A stretch of 64,000 bases of DNA, from the NCBI RefSeq assembly GCF_014205215.1, contig NZ_JACHNC010000001.1, positions 9,668,501 to 9,732,500 on the forward strand, read 5' to 3'. A program made the position numbers and the translations under genes. The notes under the pieces are model-generated. The model was not told the origin of the DNA. It saw only the letters and a list, made by a program, of their open reading frames with translations, and made no database searches. This document shows, one piece after another, positions 51,801 to 63,530 of this stretch. The stretch comes from Actinoplanes lobatus (GTDB lineage Bacteria; Actinomycetota; Actinomycetes; Mycobacteriales; Micromonosporaceae). Each line of letters begins with the position of its first letter. The first letter of the stretch is position 1.

Positions 51801-53558
51801 ATGGAGCTGACGAGCGAGCACGACCCGGCCGAGGGCAGCCACACCGAGGGCGGGGTGGTCGAGCACCCGACCGCCGACGACTTCGGTCATGCCCGCGCGC
51901 TTCCGGCGGACCGCACCTGGTTTCAGCGGGCGGTCTTCTACGAGGTGCTGTGCCGGGCGTTCTACGACTCGGGGACCGACGGTTCCGGCGATCTTCGCGG
52001 CCTCATCGAACGACTCGACTATCTGCAATGGCTCGGGGTGGACTGCCTCTGGCTGCCACCGTTCTACGACTCACCGCTGCGCGACGGCGGCTACGACATC
52101 CGCGACTTCTACAAGGTGCTGCCGGAGTTCGGCACGGTCGAGGACTTCGTGGCCCTGCTGGACGCGGCGCACAAGCGCGGCATCCGGGTGATCACCGACC
52201 TGGTCATGAACCACACGTCCGACTCGCACCCGTGGTTCCAGGCCTCCCGGCACGACCCGGAGGGGCCGTACGGCGACTTCTACGTGTGGAACGACACCAG
52301 CGACAAGTACAAGGACGCGCGGATCATCTTCGTCGACACCGAGGAGTCGAACTGGACGTTCGACCCGGTGCGCCGGCAGTTCTACTGGCACCGGTTCTTC
52401 TCCCACCAGCCGGATCTCAACTACGAGAACCCGAAGGTGCAGGAGGCCATGCTGGACGTGCTGCGGTTCTGGCTGGACCTCGGCATCGACGGGTTCCGGC
52501 TGGACGCGGTGCCGTACCTGTTCGAGGAGGAGGGCACCAACTGCGAGAACCTGCCGGCCACCCACGCGTTCCTCAAGCACTGCCGCAAGGTGATCGACGA
52601 CGAGTTCCCGGGCCGGGTGCTGCTGGCCGAGGCGAACCAGTGGCCGGCCGACGTGGTGGAGTACTTCGGCGACGCCCGCTCCGGTGGCGACGAGTGCCAC
52701 ATGGCGTTCCACTTCCCGCTCATGCCACGGATCTTCATGGCCGTCCGCCGGGAGTCGCGTTTCCCGATCTCGGAGATCCTGGCGCAGACACCGTCCATAC
52801 CGGACAACTGCCAGTGGGGCATCTTCCTGCGTAACCACGACGAGCTGACGCTCGAGATGGTCACCGACGAAGAGCGCGACTACATGTACTCGGAGTACGC
52901 CAAGGACCCGCGGATGAAGGCGAACGTCGGTATCCGGCGCCGCCTGGCCCCGCTGCTGGAGAACGACCGCAACCAGATCGAGCTGTTCACCGCCCTGCTG
53001 CTGTCGCTGCCCGGCTCGCCGGTCCTCTACTACGGCGACGAGATAGGGATGGGCGACAACATCTGGCTCGGCGACCGGGACGGCGTCCGGACCCCGATGC
53101 AGTGGACGCCGGACCGCAACGCCGGCTTCTCCACCGCCACGCCGGGCCGCCTCTACCTGCCGGTCAACCAGGACCCGGTCTACGGCTACCAGGCGGTCAA
53201 CGTGGAGGCCCAGCGGGACAGCGCGACCTCCCTGCTGAACTGGACGCGGACCATGCTGGCGGTCCGCCGGCGGCACGAGGCGTTCGCCGTCGGCACGTTC
53301 CGCGAGCTGGGCGGCTCCAACCCGTCGGTTCTCGCCTATCTGCGTGAACATGGCGACGATGTGGTGCTCTGCGTCAACAACCTGTCACGCTTCCCGCAAC
53401 CGATCGAGCTGAATCTGCAGCACTGGAACGGGTACACCCCGGTGGAGCTGACCGGGCACGTCAACTTTCCCCGGGTCGGGCAGTTGCCGTACCTCTTGAC
53501 CCTTCCGGGCCACGGCTTCTACTGGTTCCAGTTGTGCGGGTCGGAGGAGAAGCAATGA
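51801..53558 (+). CDS. treS: Trehalose synthase (maltose alpha-D-glucosyltransferase)
   Basis: This encodes 585 residues from the ATG at 51801 (GGGGAGAAACTCG upstream). GH13_16 features are intact: [80 protein letters not shown] with the nucleophile Asp, LLAEANQWP with the Glu and [12 protein letters not shown]. It interconverts trehalose and maltose. In mycobacteria TreS forms a complex with maltokinase; here the ATG of the maltokinase overlaps the TGA of treS (53555-53558), in keeping with that. Confidence 0.95.
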   Translation: MELTSEHDPAEGSHTEGGVVEHPTADDFGHARALPADRTWFQRAVFYEVLCRAFYDSGTDGSGDLRGLIERLDYLQWLGVDCLWLPPFYDSPLRDGGYDIRDFYKVLPEFGTVEDFVALLDAAHKRGIRVITDLVMNHTSDSHPWFQASRHDPEGPYGDFYVWNDTSDKYKDARIIFVDTEESNWTFDPVRRQFYWHRFFSHQPDLNYENPKVQEAMLDVLRFWLDLGIDGFRLDAVPYLFEEEGTNCENLPATHAFLKHCRKVIDDEFPGRVLLAEANQWPADVVEYFGDARSGGDECHMAFHFPLMPRIFMAVRRESRFPISEILAQTPSIPDNCQWGIFLRNHDELTLEMVTDEERDYMYSEYAKDPRMKANVGIRRRLAPLLENDRNQIELFTALLLSLPGSPVLYYGDEIGMGDNIWLGDRDGVRTPMQWTPDRNAGFSTATPGRLYLPVNQDPVYGYQAVNVEAQRDSATSLLNWTRTMLAVRRRHEAFAVGTFRELGGSNPSVLAYLREHGDDVVLCVNNLSRFPQPIELNLQHWNGYTPVELTGHVNFPRVGQLPYLLTLPGHGFYWFQLCGSEEKQ

Positions 53559-54856
53559 CGCTGCCGTTCGCCGAGTGGTTACCGAAACAGCGCTGGTACG
53601 CCGGCCGCAGCCGGATTCTCGCCTCGGTCGAACAGGCGGCCGCCACGCCGCTGGGCGGGGATCTGGAGCTGGTCCTCCTCGACGTGGCGTACACCGACGG
53701 CAGTTCCGAGCGTTACCAGATCCTGGTCGGGTGGGGCGCCGGCCCGATACCGGAGTACAGCGCGGTCGCCACCATCGGCACCACCGACGACGGCCGGATC
53801 GGCTACGACGCCCTCTACGATCCGGTGGCGGCCCGGCATCTTCTGGGGCTGATCGACCGGTCCGAGCCGGTCGGCGACATCACCTTCGACCGGGAGCCCG
53901 GCATCACGCTGCCGCTGGAGGCCTGGCCGCGGGTGTTCGACGCGGAGCAGAGCAACACCAGCGTCATCTTCGACCAGGACGCGATCCTCAAGCTGTTCCG
54001 CCGGGTCACCTGCGGCGTCAACCCGGACATCGAGCTGAACCGGGTGCTCGGCCGGGCCGGGAACGCGCACGTGGCCCGCCTTCTCGGCTCCTTCCAGGCC
54101 GACGACTGCTCGCTCGGCATGCTCACCCAGTACGCGGACAACTCGGCCGAGGGCTGGGCCATGGCGACCGCGTCGGCGCGGGACCTGTTCGCCGACGCGG
54201 CGTACGCGGCCGACGAGGTGGGCGGCGACTTCCAGGGCGAGTCGTTCCGGCTCGGCGAGGCGGTCGCCTCGGTGCACCTGACGCTCGCCGCGGAGCTGGG
54301 CAGCGGCCCGTCGCCGTTCCCGCTCGACGCCGTGCTGGCCCGGCTGCGCACCGCCGCCACCGCGGTGCCCGAGGTCCAGCGGTTCGTTCCGGCGATCACC
54401 GACCGGTTCACCGCGCTGACCGGCGAGCAGGTCGAGATCCAGCGCATCCACGGCGATCTGCACCTCGGGCAGGTGCTGCGCACCCCGGAGGCGTGGCTGC
54501 TGATCGACTTCGAGGGCGAGCCGGGCCAGCCACTGGACGAGCGCCGGCTGCCCGACTCGCCGTTGCGTGACGTGGCCGGGGTGCTGCGCTCCTACGAGTA
54601 CGCGGCCTATCAGCTGCTGGTCGACCAGGACGAGGACGAGCATCTCGCGGCGCGTGCCCGGGAGTGGGTGGACCGCAACCGGACGGCGTTCTGCGACGGA
54701 TACACGAACGTGGCGGGCACCGACCCGCGCGTGCACGGTGCGCTGCTGGCGGCGTACGAGCTGGACAAGGCGGTCTACGAGGCCGCCTACGAAGCCCGGC
54801 ACCGGCCCGGCTGGCTGCGGATCCCCCTGCGGTCGATCGCCCGGCTCGTCGGATGA
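53555..54856 (+). CDS. pep2: Maltokinase (Pep2/Mak)
   Basis: This encodes 433 residues from an ATG at 53555 overlapping the treS stop, with GGAGGAG upstream. The aminoglycoside-phosphotransferase-like fold is seen in [60 protein letters not shown], the catalytic loop [12 protein letters not shown] and [17 protein letters not shown]. The enzyme phosphorylates maltose to maltose-1-phosphate, the donor for GlgE. Confidence 0.95.
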   Translation: MTLPFAEWLPKQRWYAGRSRILASVEQAAATPLGGDLELVLLDVAYTDGSSERYQILVGWGAGPIPEYSAVATIGTTDDGRIGYDALYDPVAARHLLGLIDRSEPVGDITFDREPGITLPLEAWPRVFDAEQSNTSVIFDQDAILKLFRRVTCGVNPDIELNRVLGRAGNAHVARLLGSFQADDCSLGMLTQYADNSAEGWAMATASARDLFADAAYAADEVGGDFQGESFRLGEAVASVHLTLAAELGSGPSPFPLDAVLARLRTAATAVPEVQRFVPAITDRFTALTGEQVEIQRIHGDLHLGQVLRTPEAWLLIDFEGEPGQPLDERRLPDSPLRDVAGVLRSYEYAAYQLLVDQDEDEHLAARAREWVDRNRTAFCDGYTNVAGTDPRVHGALLAAYELDKAVYEAAYEARHRPGWLRIPLRSIARLVG

Positions 54857-54879
54857 ACCCCGGAGGGCAACCCGAGATC

Positions 54880-57030
<2,151 letters not shown>

Positions 57031-57048
57031 CCGGTCACGGGGGCGGGC

Positions 57049-57606
57049 TCAGGCCCGTCCCCACCACTCGGTCGCGAGCAGACCGTAGATCAGGTCGTCG
57101 GTCCACTCCCCCTTGATGAAGGTCTGCTGCCGCAGCAGACCCTCGCGCTGGAAGCCGAGCCGCTCCATCAGGGCCGCCGACCGGACGTTGCGCGCATCGC
57201 ACTCGCCGGTCACCTTGTGCAGCCGCTGCCGGCGGAACAGGCGGTCCAGGACGGCGCCGACGGCCTCGGACGCGAAACCCCGTTTCTGGTACGGAGCGGC
57301 GAACGTGAACCCGAGTTCGGCCTGCTTGAGGTTGTCGTGCAGGCGCACGTACACGTCCCCGATCAGCCTCTCCTCGGCGGCCAGCTCCACCGCGTACTGA
57401 AAATGGCCGGCCCGGTCCGGGGAGCCGGCCGCGAAGTTGCGGACCGCGATCACGGCCCGTTCCGGTGGGAACGGCGCGTCCCACGACTGGTAGCGCGCCA
57501 CCTCGGGATCCGACCGGTACGCCGACAGCACCGGCGCGTCGGATGCCCGGAAACGCCGCAGGATGAGCCGCTCGGTCGGTATCAGCACGCGCCGAGGATA
57601 TGTCAC
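57049..57606 (-). CDS. GNAT N-acetyltransferase, RimJ/RimL type
   Basis: This encodes 185 residues from a GTG at 57606; a second GTG at 57588 gives a typical family start (VLIPTERLILRRF) and may be the true one, since the first abuts a terminator hairpin. RimJ-like features are TERLILRRFRASDAPVLSAY, ELGFTFAAPYQKRGFASEAV with the acetyl-CoA loop QKRGFA, and CDARNVRSAALMERLGFQRE. It probably acetylates a protein N-terminus or small amine. Confidence 0.8.
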   Translation of the reverse strand: MTYPRRVLIPTERLILRRFRASDAPVLSAYRSDPEVARYQSWDAPFPPERAVIAVRNFAAGSPDRAGHFQYAVELAAEERLIGDVYVRLHDNLKQAELGFTFAAPYQKRGFASEAVGAVLDRLFRRQRLHKVTGECDARNVRSAALMERLGFQREGLLRQQTFIKGEWTDDLIYGLLATEWWGRA

Positions 57607-57634
57607 ACCCGCCCGGCGGAGGCGCCGGGCGGGT
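57607..57634 (-). terminator. Hairpin downstream of the PP2C phosphatase
   Basis: ACCCGCCCGGCG and CGCCGGGCGGGT form a 12-bp perfect stem around GAGG, 11 bases past the stop at 57646 and immediately before the GNAT start codon. Confidence 0.6.
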
Positions 57635-57645
57635 TCCCGGCGGCG

Positions 57646-58365
57646 CTACACCTCGATGACGTCGGCGACGATGACGGTCACGTTGTCGGGCGCGCCGTTC
57701 TCCAGGGTGCGGTTGACCAGCTCGGCGGCGCAGCCCTTGCGGTCGGCGACCTCGCGCAGCGTCTGGGCGATGACCGCGTCCTCGACGTAGTCGGAGAGGC
57801 CGTCGCTGCACAGCAGGTACCGGTCACCGGCGCGGGCCGGGATCATCCGGCCGGCCGGGCGGAAGGGGCCGCCCTGCACGGCCTGGGTGACCAGGGCGCG
57901 CTGCGGGTGGCGGCGGGCGTCGTCGGGGGTGAGCACGCCCTGGTCGACGAGCGCCTGTACGTAGGTGTCGTCCCGGGTGAGCTGGGTGAACTCGCCGTCG
58001 CGGAGCAGGTAGCAGCGGGAGTCGCCGACGTTCAGGGCGGCCAGCCGGTCGCCGGAGAGCAGCAGCGCGGTGACCGTGGTGCCCATGCCGTCGCGGGCGT
58101 CGTCGTCGGCCACGGCGGCCTCGATCCGCTCGTTGGCGGTCTGGAGGGCGCTGATCAGATCCTGGAGGGGCTCGCCGGTGTCCGGCGTCGAGTCGACCGT
58201 GCTGAGCGTCTGCACGAGGATGTCGCTCGCCAGCTCCCCGGCGGGCAGACCACCCATGCCATCCGCCACCACGAAGAGTCGATTACCGACGAAGACGGCG
58301 TCTTCGTTATTGGACCGGACCAGGCCCTGATCAGTGGCGGCGACCGCCCGGACAGCAAGCGTCAT
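57646..58365 (-). CDS. PP2C-family serine/threonine phosphatase (Stp/PstP-like)
   Basis: This encodes 239 residues from the ATG at 58365. PP2C motifs are intact: AATDQGLVRSNNEDAVFVGN, LFVVADGMGGLPAGELASDI, GMGTTVTALLLSGDRLAALN, VGDSRCYLLRDGEFTQLTRD, LLCSDGLSDYV and ENGAPDNVTVIVADV. It is soluble and lacks the membrane tail of mycobacterial PstP. It should reverse phosphorylation by Hanks-type kinases, such as the one at 61247-63031. Confidence 0.9.
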   Translation of the reverse strand: MTLAVRAVAATDQGLVRSNNEDAVFVGNRLFVVADGMGGLPAGELASDILVQTLSTVDSTPDTGEPLQDLISALQTANERIEAAVADDDARDGMGTTVTALLLSGDRLAALNVGDSRCYLLRDGEFTQLTRDDTYVQALVDQGVLTPDDARRHPQRALVTQAVQGGPFRPAGRMIPARAGDRYLLCSDGLSDYVEDAVIAQTLREVADRKGCAAELVNRTLENGAPDNVTVIVADVIEV

Positions 58366-58762
58366 GTGACAAGAGTGCCAAAGGCCAATTCCGTTGTCTC
58401 TAGTACCTCCTACCAAGTGTCATCGAGTACCGCCCCGAACGCTCCGGCCGCCCCCGTCGGGCAACCCCCACGACAGCGATGATTACGCAGGTCAGGACCC
58501 TTCCACGGGGGCCGGGAGGCCGGTCCGGGGCGGGTCCGGCCGATCGGGCCCTCCGGGCGCCGCCGCGACGGGCCCTCGTGACATTCGCGACATCGGGGTA
58601 CGCGCGGCGGCCCGCGGGGCGAAAGCGGACATCGCCGGGCGTACCACATCGTGCCCGTCGCGTCCGTGGAATCGGCCCGCGGCGTCCGCCGGGGGGCGAC
58701 TGCGCGGCCGACCCTGCGGGGCGGCGCGACAACCCGCGGCGGCCTCGGTAACAATCGTCGGC
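58366..58762. other. Divergent 397-base region between the PP2C gene and tex
   Basis: The left end is relatively A/T-rich (CAATTCCGTTGTCTCTAGTA near 58385-58410) and probably carries the PP2C promoter. The rest is GC-rich and partly open on both strands, but no frame shows coding character or a ribosome site. No repeat or palindrome of note was seen. Confidence 0.4.
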
Positions 58763-61198
58763 GTGACGACAGCTATCCATCAGCGCATCGCCTCGGAGCT
58801 CGGGGTACGGGAAGGGCAGGTCACCGCCGCGGTCGAGCTGCTCGACGGCGGGGCCACGGTGCCGTTCATCGCCCGCTACCGCAAGGAGGTGACCGGCACG
58901 CTCGACGACGCCCAGCTGCGCACCCTCGAGGAGCGCCTGGGCTACCTGCGGGAGCTGGAGGACCGGCGGGCCGCGGTGCTGGAGTCGATCCGCGCCCAGG
59001 GCAAGCTCGACGACGCCCTGGAGCAGCAGATCCTCGAGGCCGACACGAAGGCCCGGCTGGAGGACATCTACCTGCCGTTCAAGCCGAAGCGGCGGACCAA
59101 GGCGATGATCGCCCGTGAGGCCGGCCTGGAGCCGCTCGCCGAGGGACTGCTGGGCGACCCCTCGGTCGACCCGAAAGCGGCCGCAGCGGCGTTCGTGGAC
59201 CCCGGGAAGGGCGTCGCCGACGCGCAGGCCGCCCTGGACGGGGCGCGGGCCATCCTGATCGAGCGGTTCGCCGAGGACGCCGACCTGATCGGCGACCTGC
59301 GTGAGCAGATGTGGACCCGGGGCCGCCTGGTCGCCAAGGTCCGCGACGGCAAGCAGACCGACGGGGCGAAGTTCTCCGACTACTTCGACTTCGCCGAGCC
59401 GTACTCGAAGCTTCCCTCGCACCGGATCCTGGCGATGCTGCGCGGCGAGAAGGAGGACGTCCTCGACCTCACCATGGAGCCGCACCCGGAGGAGGACGAG
59501 GGCTACTTCGAGGGCCGCATCGCCGGCCGCAACGGGGTCAGCGACCAGGGTCGGCCCGGTGACCGGTGGCTGGTCGACACGGTCCGCTGGGCCTGGCGCA
59601 CCCGGATCCTCATCCACCTCGGCGCCGACCTGCGGGTCCGGCTGCGGGAGGCGGCCGAGGACGAGGCGGTGCGCGTCTTCGCGGCCAACCTGCGTGACCT
59701 GCTGCTGGCCGCGCCGGCCGGCACCCGCGCCACGATGGGGCTGGACCCGGGCTTCCGTACCGGGGTGAAGGTCGCGGTCGTGGACGCCACCGGCAAGGTG
59801 GTGGCGACCGACACGATCTACCCGCACGTGCCGCAGAACAAGTGGGACGAGTCGATCCACCGGCTGGCCGCGCTGGCGTCGAAGCACGACGTCGAGCTGA
59901 TCGCGATCGGCAACGGCACCGCCTCCCGGGAGACCGACAAGCTGGCCACCGAGCTGATCAAGCGGCACCCGGACGCCAAGCTGACGAAGGTGGTCGTCTC
60001 CGAGGCGGGCGCGTCGGTCTACTCCGCGTCGGCGTACGCCTCGCAGGAGCTGCCCGGCATGGACGTGTCGCTGCGCGGCGCGGTCTCCATCGCCCGCCGT
60101 CTCCAGGACCCGCTCGCCGAGCTCGTGAAGATCGACCCGAAGTCGATCGGCGTCGGCCAGTACCAGCACGACCTCTCCGAGGTGAAGCTGGCCCGGTCGC
60201 TGGACGCGGTGGTCGAGGACTGTGTGAACGGCGTCGGCGTCGACATCAACACCGCCTCGGCGCCGCTGCTCACCCGGGTCTCCGGCATCACCGCGGGCCT
60301 GGCCGAGAACATCGTGCTGCACCGCGACCAGAACGGCCCGTTCAGGAACCGCCAGCAGATCAAGAAGGTGGCCCGGCTCGGCCCGAAGGCGTTCGAGCAG
60401 TGCGCCGGCTTCCTGCGGATCCGTGACGGCGAGGACCCGCTCGACTTCTCCAGCGTGCACCCGGAGTCGTACCCGCTGGTCCGCACGATCGCGGCCGACG
60501 CCGGCTCGGACGTGAAGACGATGATCGGCAACAGCCCGCTGCTCAAGGCGATCCGGCCGGACCGGTTCGTGACCGACACGGTCGGCCTGCCGACCATCAC
60601 GGACATCCTCAAGGAGCTGGAGAAGCCGGGCCGCGACCCGCGGCCGGCGTTCACCACGGCCACCTTCGCCGAGGGCGTCGAGAAGATCGCCGACCTGAAG
60701 CCGGGCATGATCCTGGAGGGTCAGGTCACCAACGTGGCCGCGTTCGGCGCGTTCGTCGACATCGGCGTGCACCAGGACGGTCTCGTGCACGTGTCGGCGC
60801 TCTCCGACAAGTTCGTCCAGGACCCGCGCGAGGTGGTCAAGTCCGGTGACGTGGTGAAGGTCCGCGTCCTGGAGGTGGACCCGGTCCGTAAGCGGATCTC
60901 GCTGACCATGCGCCTCACCGACGAACCGAGGCAGGGCGGCGGCCGCAACCGCGACGACCGCGGCCAGAGCGGTCAGGGCGGCCAGGGCCGGGGTCAGGGC
61001 GGCCAGGGCGGCCAGGGCCGGGGTCAAGGCGGCCAGGGCGGCCAGAGCCGGGGCCAGGGCGGTCAGGGCCGGCAGGGTGGCGGACAGCGCCAGCCCCGGC
61101 AGGGCGGCGGCCAGCGGGGCGGTCAGGGCGGCGGAAACAGCTTCGGCAACGACGCCATGGCCGACGCGCTGCGCCGGGCCGGCCTGACCAAGGACTGA
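58763..61198 (+). CDS. tex: Tex-family S1 RNA-binding transcription accessory protein
   Basis: This encodes 811 residues from a GTG at 58763; the frame upstream is low-complexity without a ribosome site. The Tex core is complete: [59 protein letters not shown], the YqgF-like RNase H fold ([20 protein letters not shown]), helix-hairpin-helix regions ([20 protein letters not shown]) and the S1 domain ([36 protein letters not shown]). The C-terminal 85 residues carry a Gly/Gln/Arg tail unlike typical Tex. Confidence 0.95.
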   Translation: MTTAIHQRIASELGVREGQVTAAVELLDGGATVPFIARYRKEVTGTLDDAQLRTLEERLGYLRELEDRRAAVLESIRAQGKLDDALEQQILEADTKARLEDIYLPFKPKRRTKAMIAREAGLEPLAEGLLGDPSVDPKAAAAAFVDPGKGVADAQAALDGARAILIERFAEDADLIGDLREQMWTRGRLVAKVRDGKQTDGAKFSDYFDFAEPYSKLPSHRILAMLRGEKEDVLDLTMEPHPEEDEGYFEGRIAGRNGVSDQGRPGDRWLVDTVRWAWRTRILIHLGADLRVRLREAAEDEAVRVFAANLRDLLLAAPAGTRATMGLDPGFRTGVKVAVVDATGKVVATDTIYPHVPQNKWDESIHRLAALASKHDVELIAIGNGTASRETDKLATELIKRHPDAKLTKVVVSEAGASVYSASAYASQELPGMDVSLRGAVSIARRLQDPLAELVKIDPKSIGVGQYQHDLSEVKLARSLDAVVEDCVNGVGVDINTASAPLLTRVSGITAGLAENIVLHRDQNGPFRNRQQIKKVARLGPKAFEQCAGFLRIRDGEDPLDFSSVHPESYPLVRTIAADAGSDVKTMIGNSPLLKAIRPDRFVTDTVGLPTITDILKELEKPGRDPRPAFTTATFAEGVEKIADLKPGMILEGQVTNVAAFGAFVDIGVHQDGLVHVSALSDKFVQDPREVVKSGDVVKVRVLEVDPVRKRISLTMRLTDEPRQGGGRNRDDRGQSGQGGQGRGQGGQGGQGRGQGGQGGQSRGQGGQGRQGGGQRQPRQGGGQRGGQGGGNSFGNDAMADALRRAGLTKD
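60961..61133 (+). repeat. [11 protein letters not shown] repeats in the tex tail
   Basis: Short units encoding GQGGQGRGQ and GGQR are repeated through the last third of the tail. The result is an RGG-like, low-complexity region that could add RNA binding. Confidence 0.75.
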
Positions 61199-61212
61199 GC
61201 GACCGAACGGAT

Positions 61213-61243
61213 CACGGGCCCGGGCGTCTCGCCCGGGCCCGTG
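61213..61243. terminator. Bidirectional terminator between tex and the Ser/Thr kinase
   Basis: CACGGGCCCGGGC and GCCCGGGCCCGTG form a perfect 13-bp stem around GTCTC, between the convergent stops at 61198 and 61247. Confidence 0.75.
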
Positions 61244-61246
61244 CCG

Positions 61247-63031
61247 TCACAGCTTCCAGACCCGGAGGTCGGTGAAGGCCACCTCGTACCGGCCCTCGTC
61301 CGGCGCGTCCCGCTCGTTGTAGATGCCGAGCAGCACCCGGCCGATCCCGAAGTCCTTCTCCAGCGGCGCGTCGCCGACCCGGGCGCCGTCGCGCGACACC
61401 TGCACCGTGTCGCCCTGGACGACCAGGGTGATCAGGGTGGGCTCGCCGTTCAGCGGGACCGCCTCGCCCAGCGGCATGGTCTTCACCACCGACACCTTGC
61501 CGTCGCTGCTGTGCACGCCGAAGTAGATGTTGTTCTCGCAGACGCGGACCTGGTAGCCGGCCTGTTTCACGTTGCGGAACCAGATCGCCGCGCAGCTGTC
61601 CGGGGTGAGCAGCCGCACGCCGGTCTCGATCCGCAGGTCCGGCGGCAGCTCGTCCTCCGGGCCCTTGCACTTGTAGGTGCCCACGCTGTCGCGGTGCGCC
61701 ACCAGGCCGCCGTCGAAGTGGCAGTTGCCCTCGCCGTCCTGTTCGCTGGGCCGCCAGTAGGACTGCTGCCGTAGCGTGTCCGCCATCCACGGGCGGTCGG
61801 CGGGCACGGCCGTGTCCTCGCTGGGCGCGGGCGTGGGATCGGTCACCGTCTCGCCGTTCCGGTCCGGGCGCATCGAGAGGGCCAGCATGACCGCGCCGGC
61901 GACCACCGCGAGGATCAGGAAGGCCACCGCGACCGGCAGCGCCCAGCGGCGGGCCGGCTCGGGCGGCGGCGGGCCGGTGGGCCGGGTGTGCCCCGGGGGT
62001 GCCGAGATCGGCACGGTGACGATCGAGTTCTCGTCGTAGCCGACCAGGCCGGCCGGGATGTCCAGGGTCGGCACGCTTTCGCCGGCGGTCTCCGGCGCCG
62101 CCGCGAACCCGGTCACGGCCTGCGCCTCGACCGCCGCCGCGCGCAGGGCGGGCTGGTCGGCGAGGGCGGCCGCGGAGGCCGCCGGGCGCTCCCCGGAGAT
62201 CAGCAGGTCGAGGAGCTCACGGGCGCTGGGCCGGTTGGCCGGGTCCTTCTCCAGGGCGTGCGCCACCAGGTCGCGCAGCGGGCCGCTGAGCCCGTCCAGG
62301 CGGGGCGGCTGGGTGAGGATGCGGGCCGCGGTGGCCGGCGGCGAGTCGGCCCGGAACGGGGTGTGGCCGGTGCCCGCGTACGCCACCACGCTGCCCCAGG
62401 CGAACACGTCCGCGGCCGGCGTGACCGGGGTGCCCGGGTCGGAGCTGAACCGCTCGGGCGCCATGTACGCCACGGTGCCCACCATCTGGTCGGTCCGCGT
62501 GTTGGCGCTGGTCGCCTCCATGGCCCGGGCGATCCCGAAGTCGATCACCTTGGGGCTGCCCGGCGCCAGCAGCACGTTGCGCGGCTTGAGGTCGCGGTGG
62601 ATCACCCCGGCGCCGTGGATGGCGGTCAGCGCGGTGGCCACCCCGATCGCCACGCCGTGCAGGTTGGCGCTGGTCAACGGCCCGCGCTGCTCGACCACGT
62701 CGGCCAGGGTGGGCCCGTCCACGTACTCGACCACCAGGTACGGGTGCTCGTGGTCGGGGTCGGCGTCGATCACCTCGGCGGTGCAGAACGGCGGCACCTG
62801 CCGGGCACGGTTCACCTCGCTGCGGAACCGGCGCCGGAACTCGTCGTCGAAGGCCAGGTCGGCGCGGACCATCTTGACCGCGACCAGCACTCCCCCACCG
62901 GTTCTCGCCAGGTAGACGGTGCCCATGCCACCCTCGCCGAGGCGGCCGACGAGCTCGTAGTCGCCCAGGGTACGTGGGTCGCGCGGCCGCAGCGGTTGTG
63001 TCCGCTCGCCCGGCAGTGCGGCATCGACCAT
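61247..63031 (-). CDS. Transmembrane Ser/Thr protein kinase with extracellular LamG-like domain
   Basis: This encodes 594 residues from an ATG at 63031 (GGGGGGACGAGG upstream). Residues 20-285 are a Hanks-type kinase: GRLGEGGMGTVYLA, VAVKMVRAD, IHRDLKPRNVLLAPG, VIDFGIARA and YMAPERF. A Pro-rich juxtamembrane region leads to one transmembrane helix (about 375-397). The extracellular 190 residues contain GNCHFDGG, a VGTYKCKG motif, AAIWFRNVKQAGYQVRVCEN and VAFTDLRVWKL, a beta-sandwich of the LamG/DUF1080 type with four Cys. PASTA repeats, usual in PknB, are absent. Confidence 0.9.
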   Translation of the reverse strand: MVDAALPGERTQPLRPRDPRTLGDYELVGRLGEGGMGTVYLARTGGGVLVAVKMVRADLAFDDEFRRRFRSEVNRARQVPPFCTAEVIDADPDHEHPYLVVEYVDGPTLADVVEQRGPLTSANLHGVAIGVATALTAIHGAGVIHRDLKPRNVLLAPGSPKVIDFGIARAMEATSANTRTDQMVGTVAYMAPERFSSDPGTPVTPAADVFAWGSVVAYAGTGHTPFRADSPPATAARILTQPPRLDGLSGPLRDLVAHALEKDPANRPSARELLDLLISGERPAASAAALADQPALRAAAVEAQAVTGFAAAPETAGESVPTLDIPAGLVGYDENSIVTVPISAPPGHTRPTGPPPPEPARRWALPVAVAFLILAVVAGAVMLALSMRPDRNGETVTDPTPAPSEDTAVPADRPWMADTLRQQSYWRPSEQDGEGNCHFDGGLVAHRDSVGTYKCKGPEDELPPDLRIETGVRLLTPDSCAAIWFRNVKQAGYQVRVCENNIYFGVHSSDGKVSVVKTMPLGEAVPLNGEPTLITLVVQGDTVQVSRDGARVGDAPLEKDFGIGRVLLGIYNERDAPDEGRYEVAFTDLRVWKL

Positions 63032-63232
63032 CCTCGTCCCCCCGGAGCGCCTCCTTCGTGTGCCGATCGCACTGTATAGGGCCGTGTCCCGGGCGGAAAT
63101 ATCGGCGGCCTCATGGAGATCCCCGATACAGGAATCGGGGCACCACCCGATGCCGGACACCCCCGCACCGGCACACCATGGAGTCACGGTTTCACCACCA
63201 GTGACAGCCACCAGTGAAAGTAGGAGTCCACG

Positions 63233-63475
63233 ATGAACGCCGTGCACGACACGCTCGCCCGACAGGGTCTCGTCCGCCCGCTGAACGGCCGGATGCTCGC
63301 CGGCGTGTGCGCGGGCCTGTCCCGCCGCTTCGGCCTCGACCCGTGGATCGGCCGGCTGCTGTTCGTGCTGATCCTCTTCGTCATCCCGGGCAGCCAGATC
63401 CTGGTCTACCCGCTGCTGTGGATCCTGATGCCGGCCGAGAAGCCCGCCTTCTCGCCCACCCCCACCACCTTCTGA
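63233..63475 (+). CDS. PspC-domain membrane protein
   Basis: This encodes 80 residues from an ATG at 63233 (GTAGGAG upstream). The PspC signature is clear: LNGRMLAGVCAGLSRRFGLD, PWIGRLLFVLILFVIPGSQI and LVYPLLWILMPAE. The family senses or transmits envelope stress; in actinobacteria, short stand-alone copies are common. It starts 201 bases divergently from the kinase. Confidence 0.85.
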   Translation: MNAVHDTLARQGLVRPLNGRMLAGVCAGLSRRFGLDPWIGRLLFVLILFVIPGSQILVYPLLWILMPAEKPAFSPTPTTF

Positions 63476-63530
63476 GGAACCCGCCGCGCACCCGGTTGAC
63501 CCACCGTGACGAAGTGGACACGATGGGGTC

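Noticed and set aside
58394..58762. Longer tex start at 58394
   Set aside because: The extra residues are low-complexity without a ribosome site and lack Tex similarity; GTG at 58763 matches the family start.
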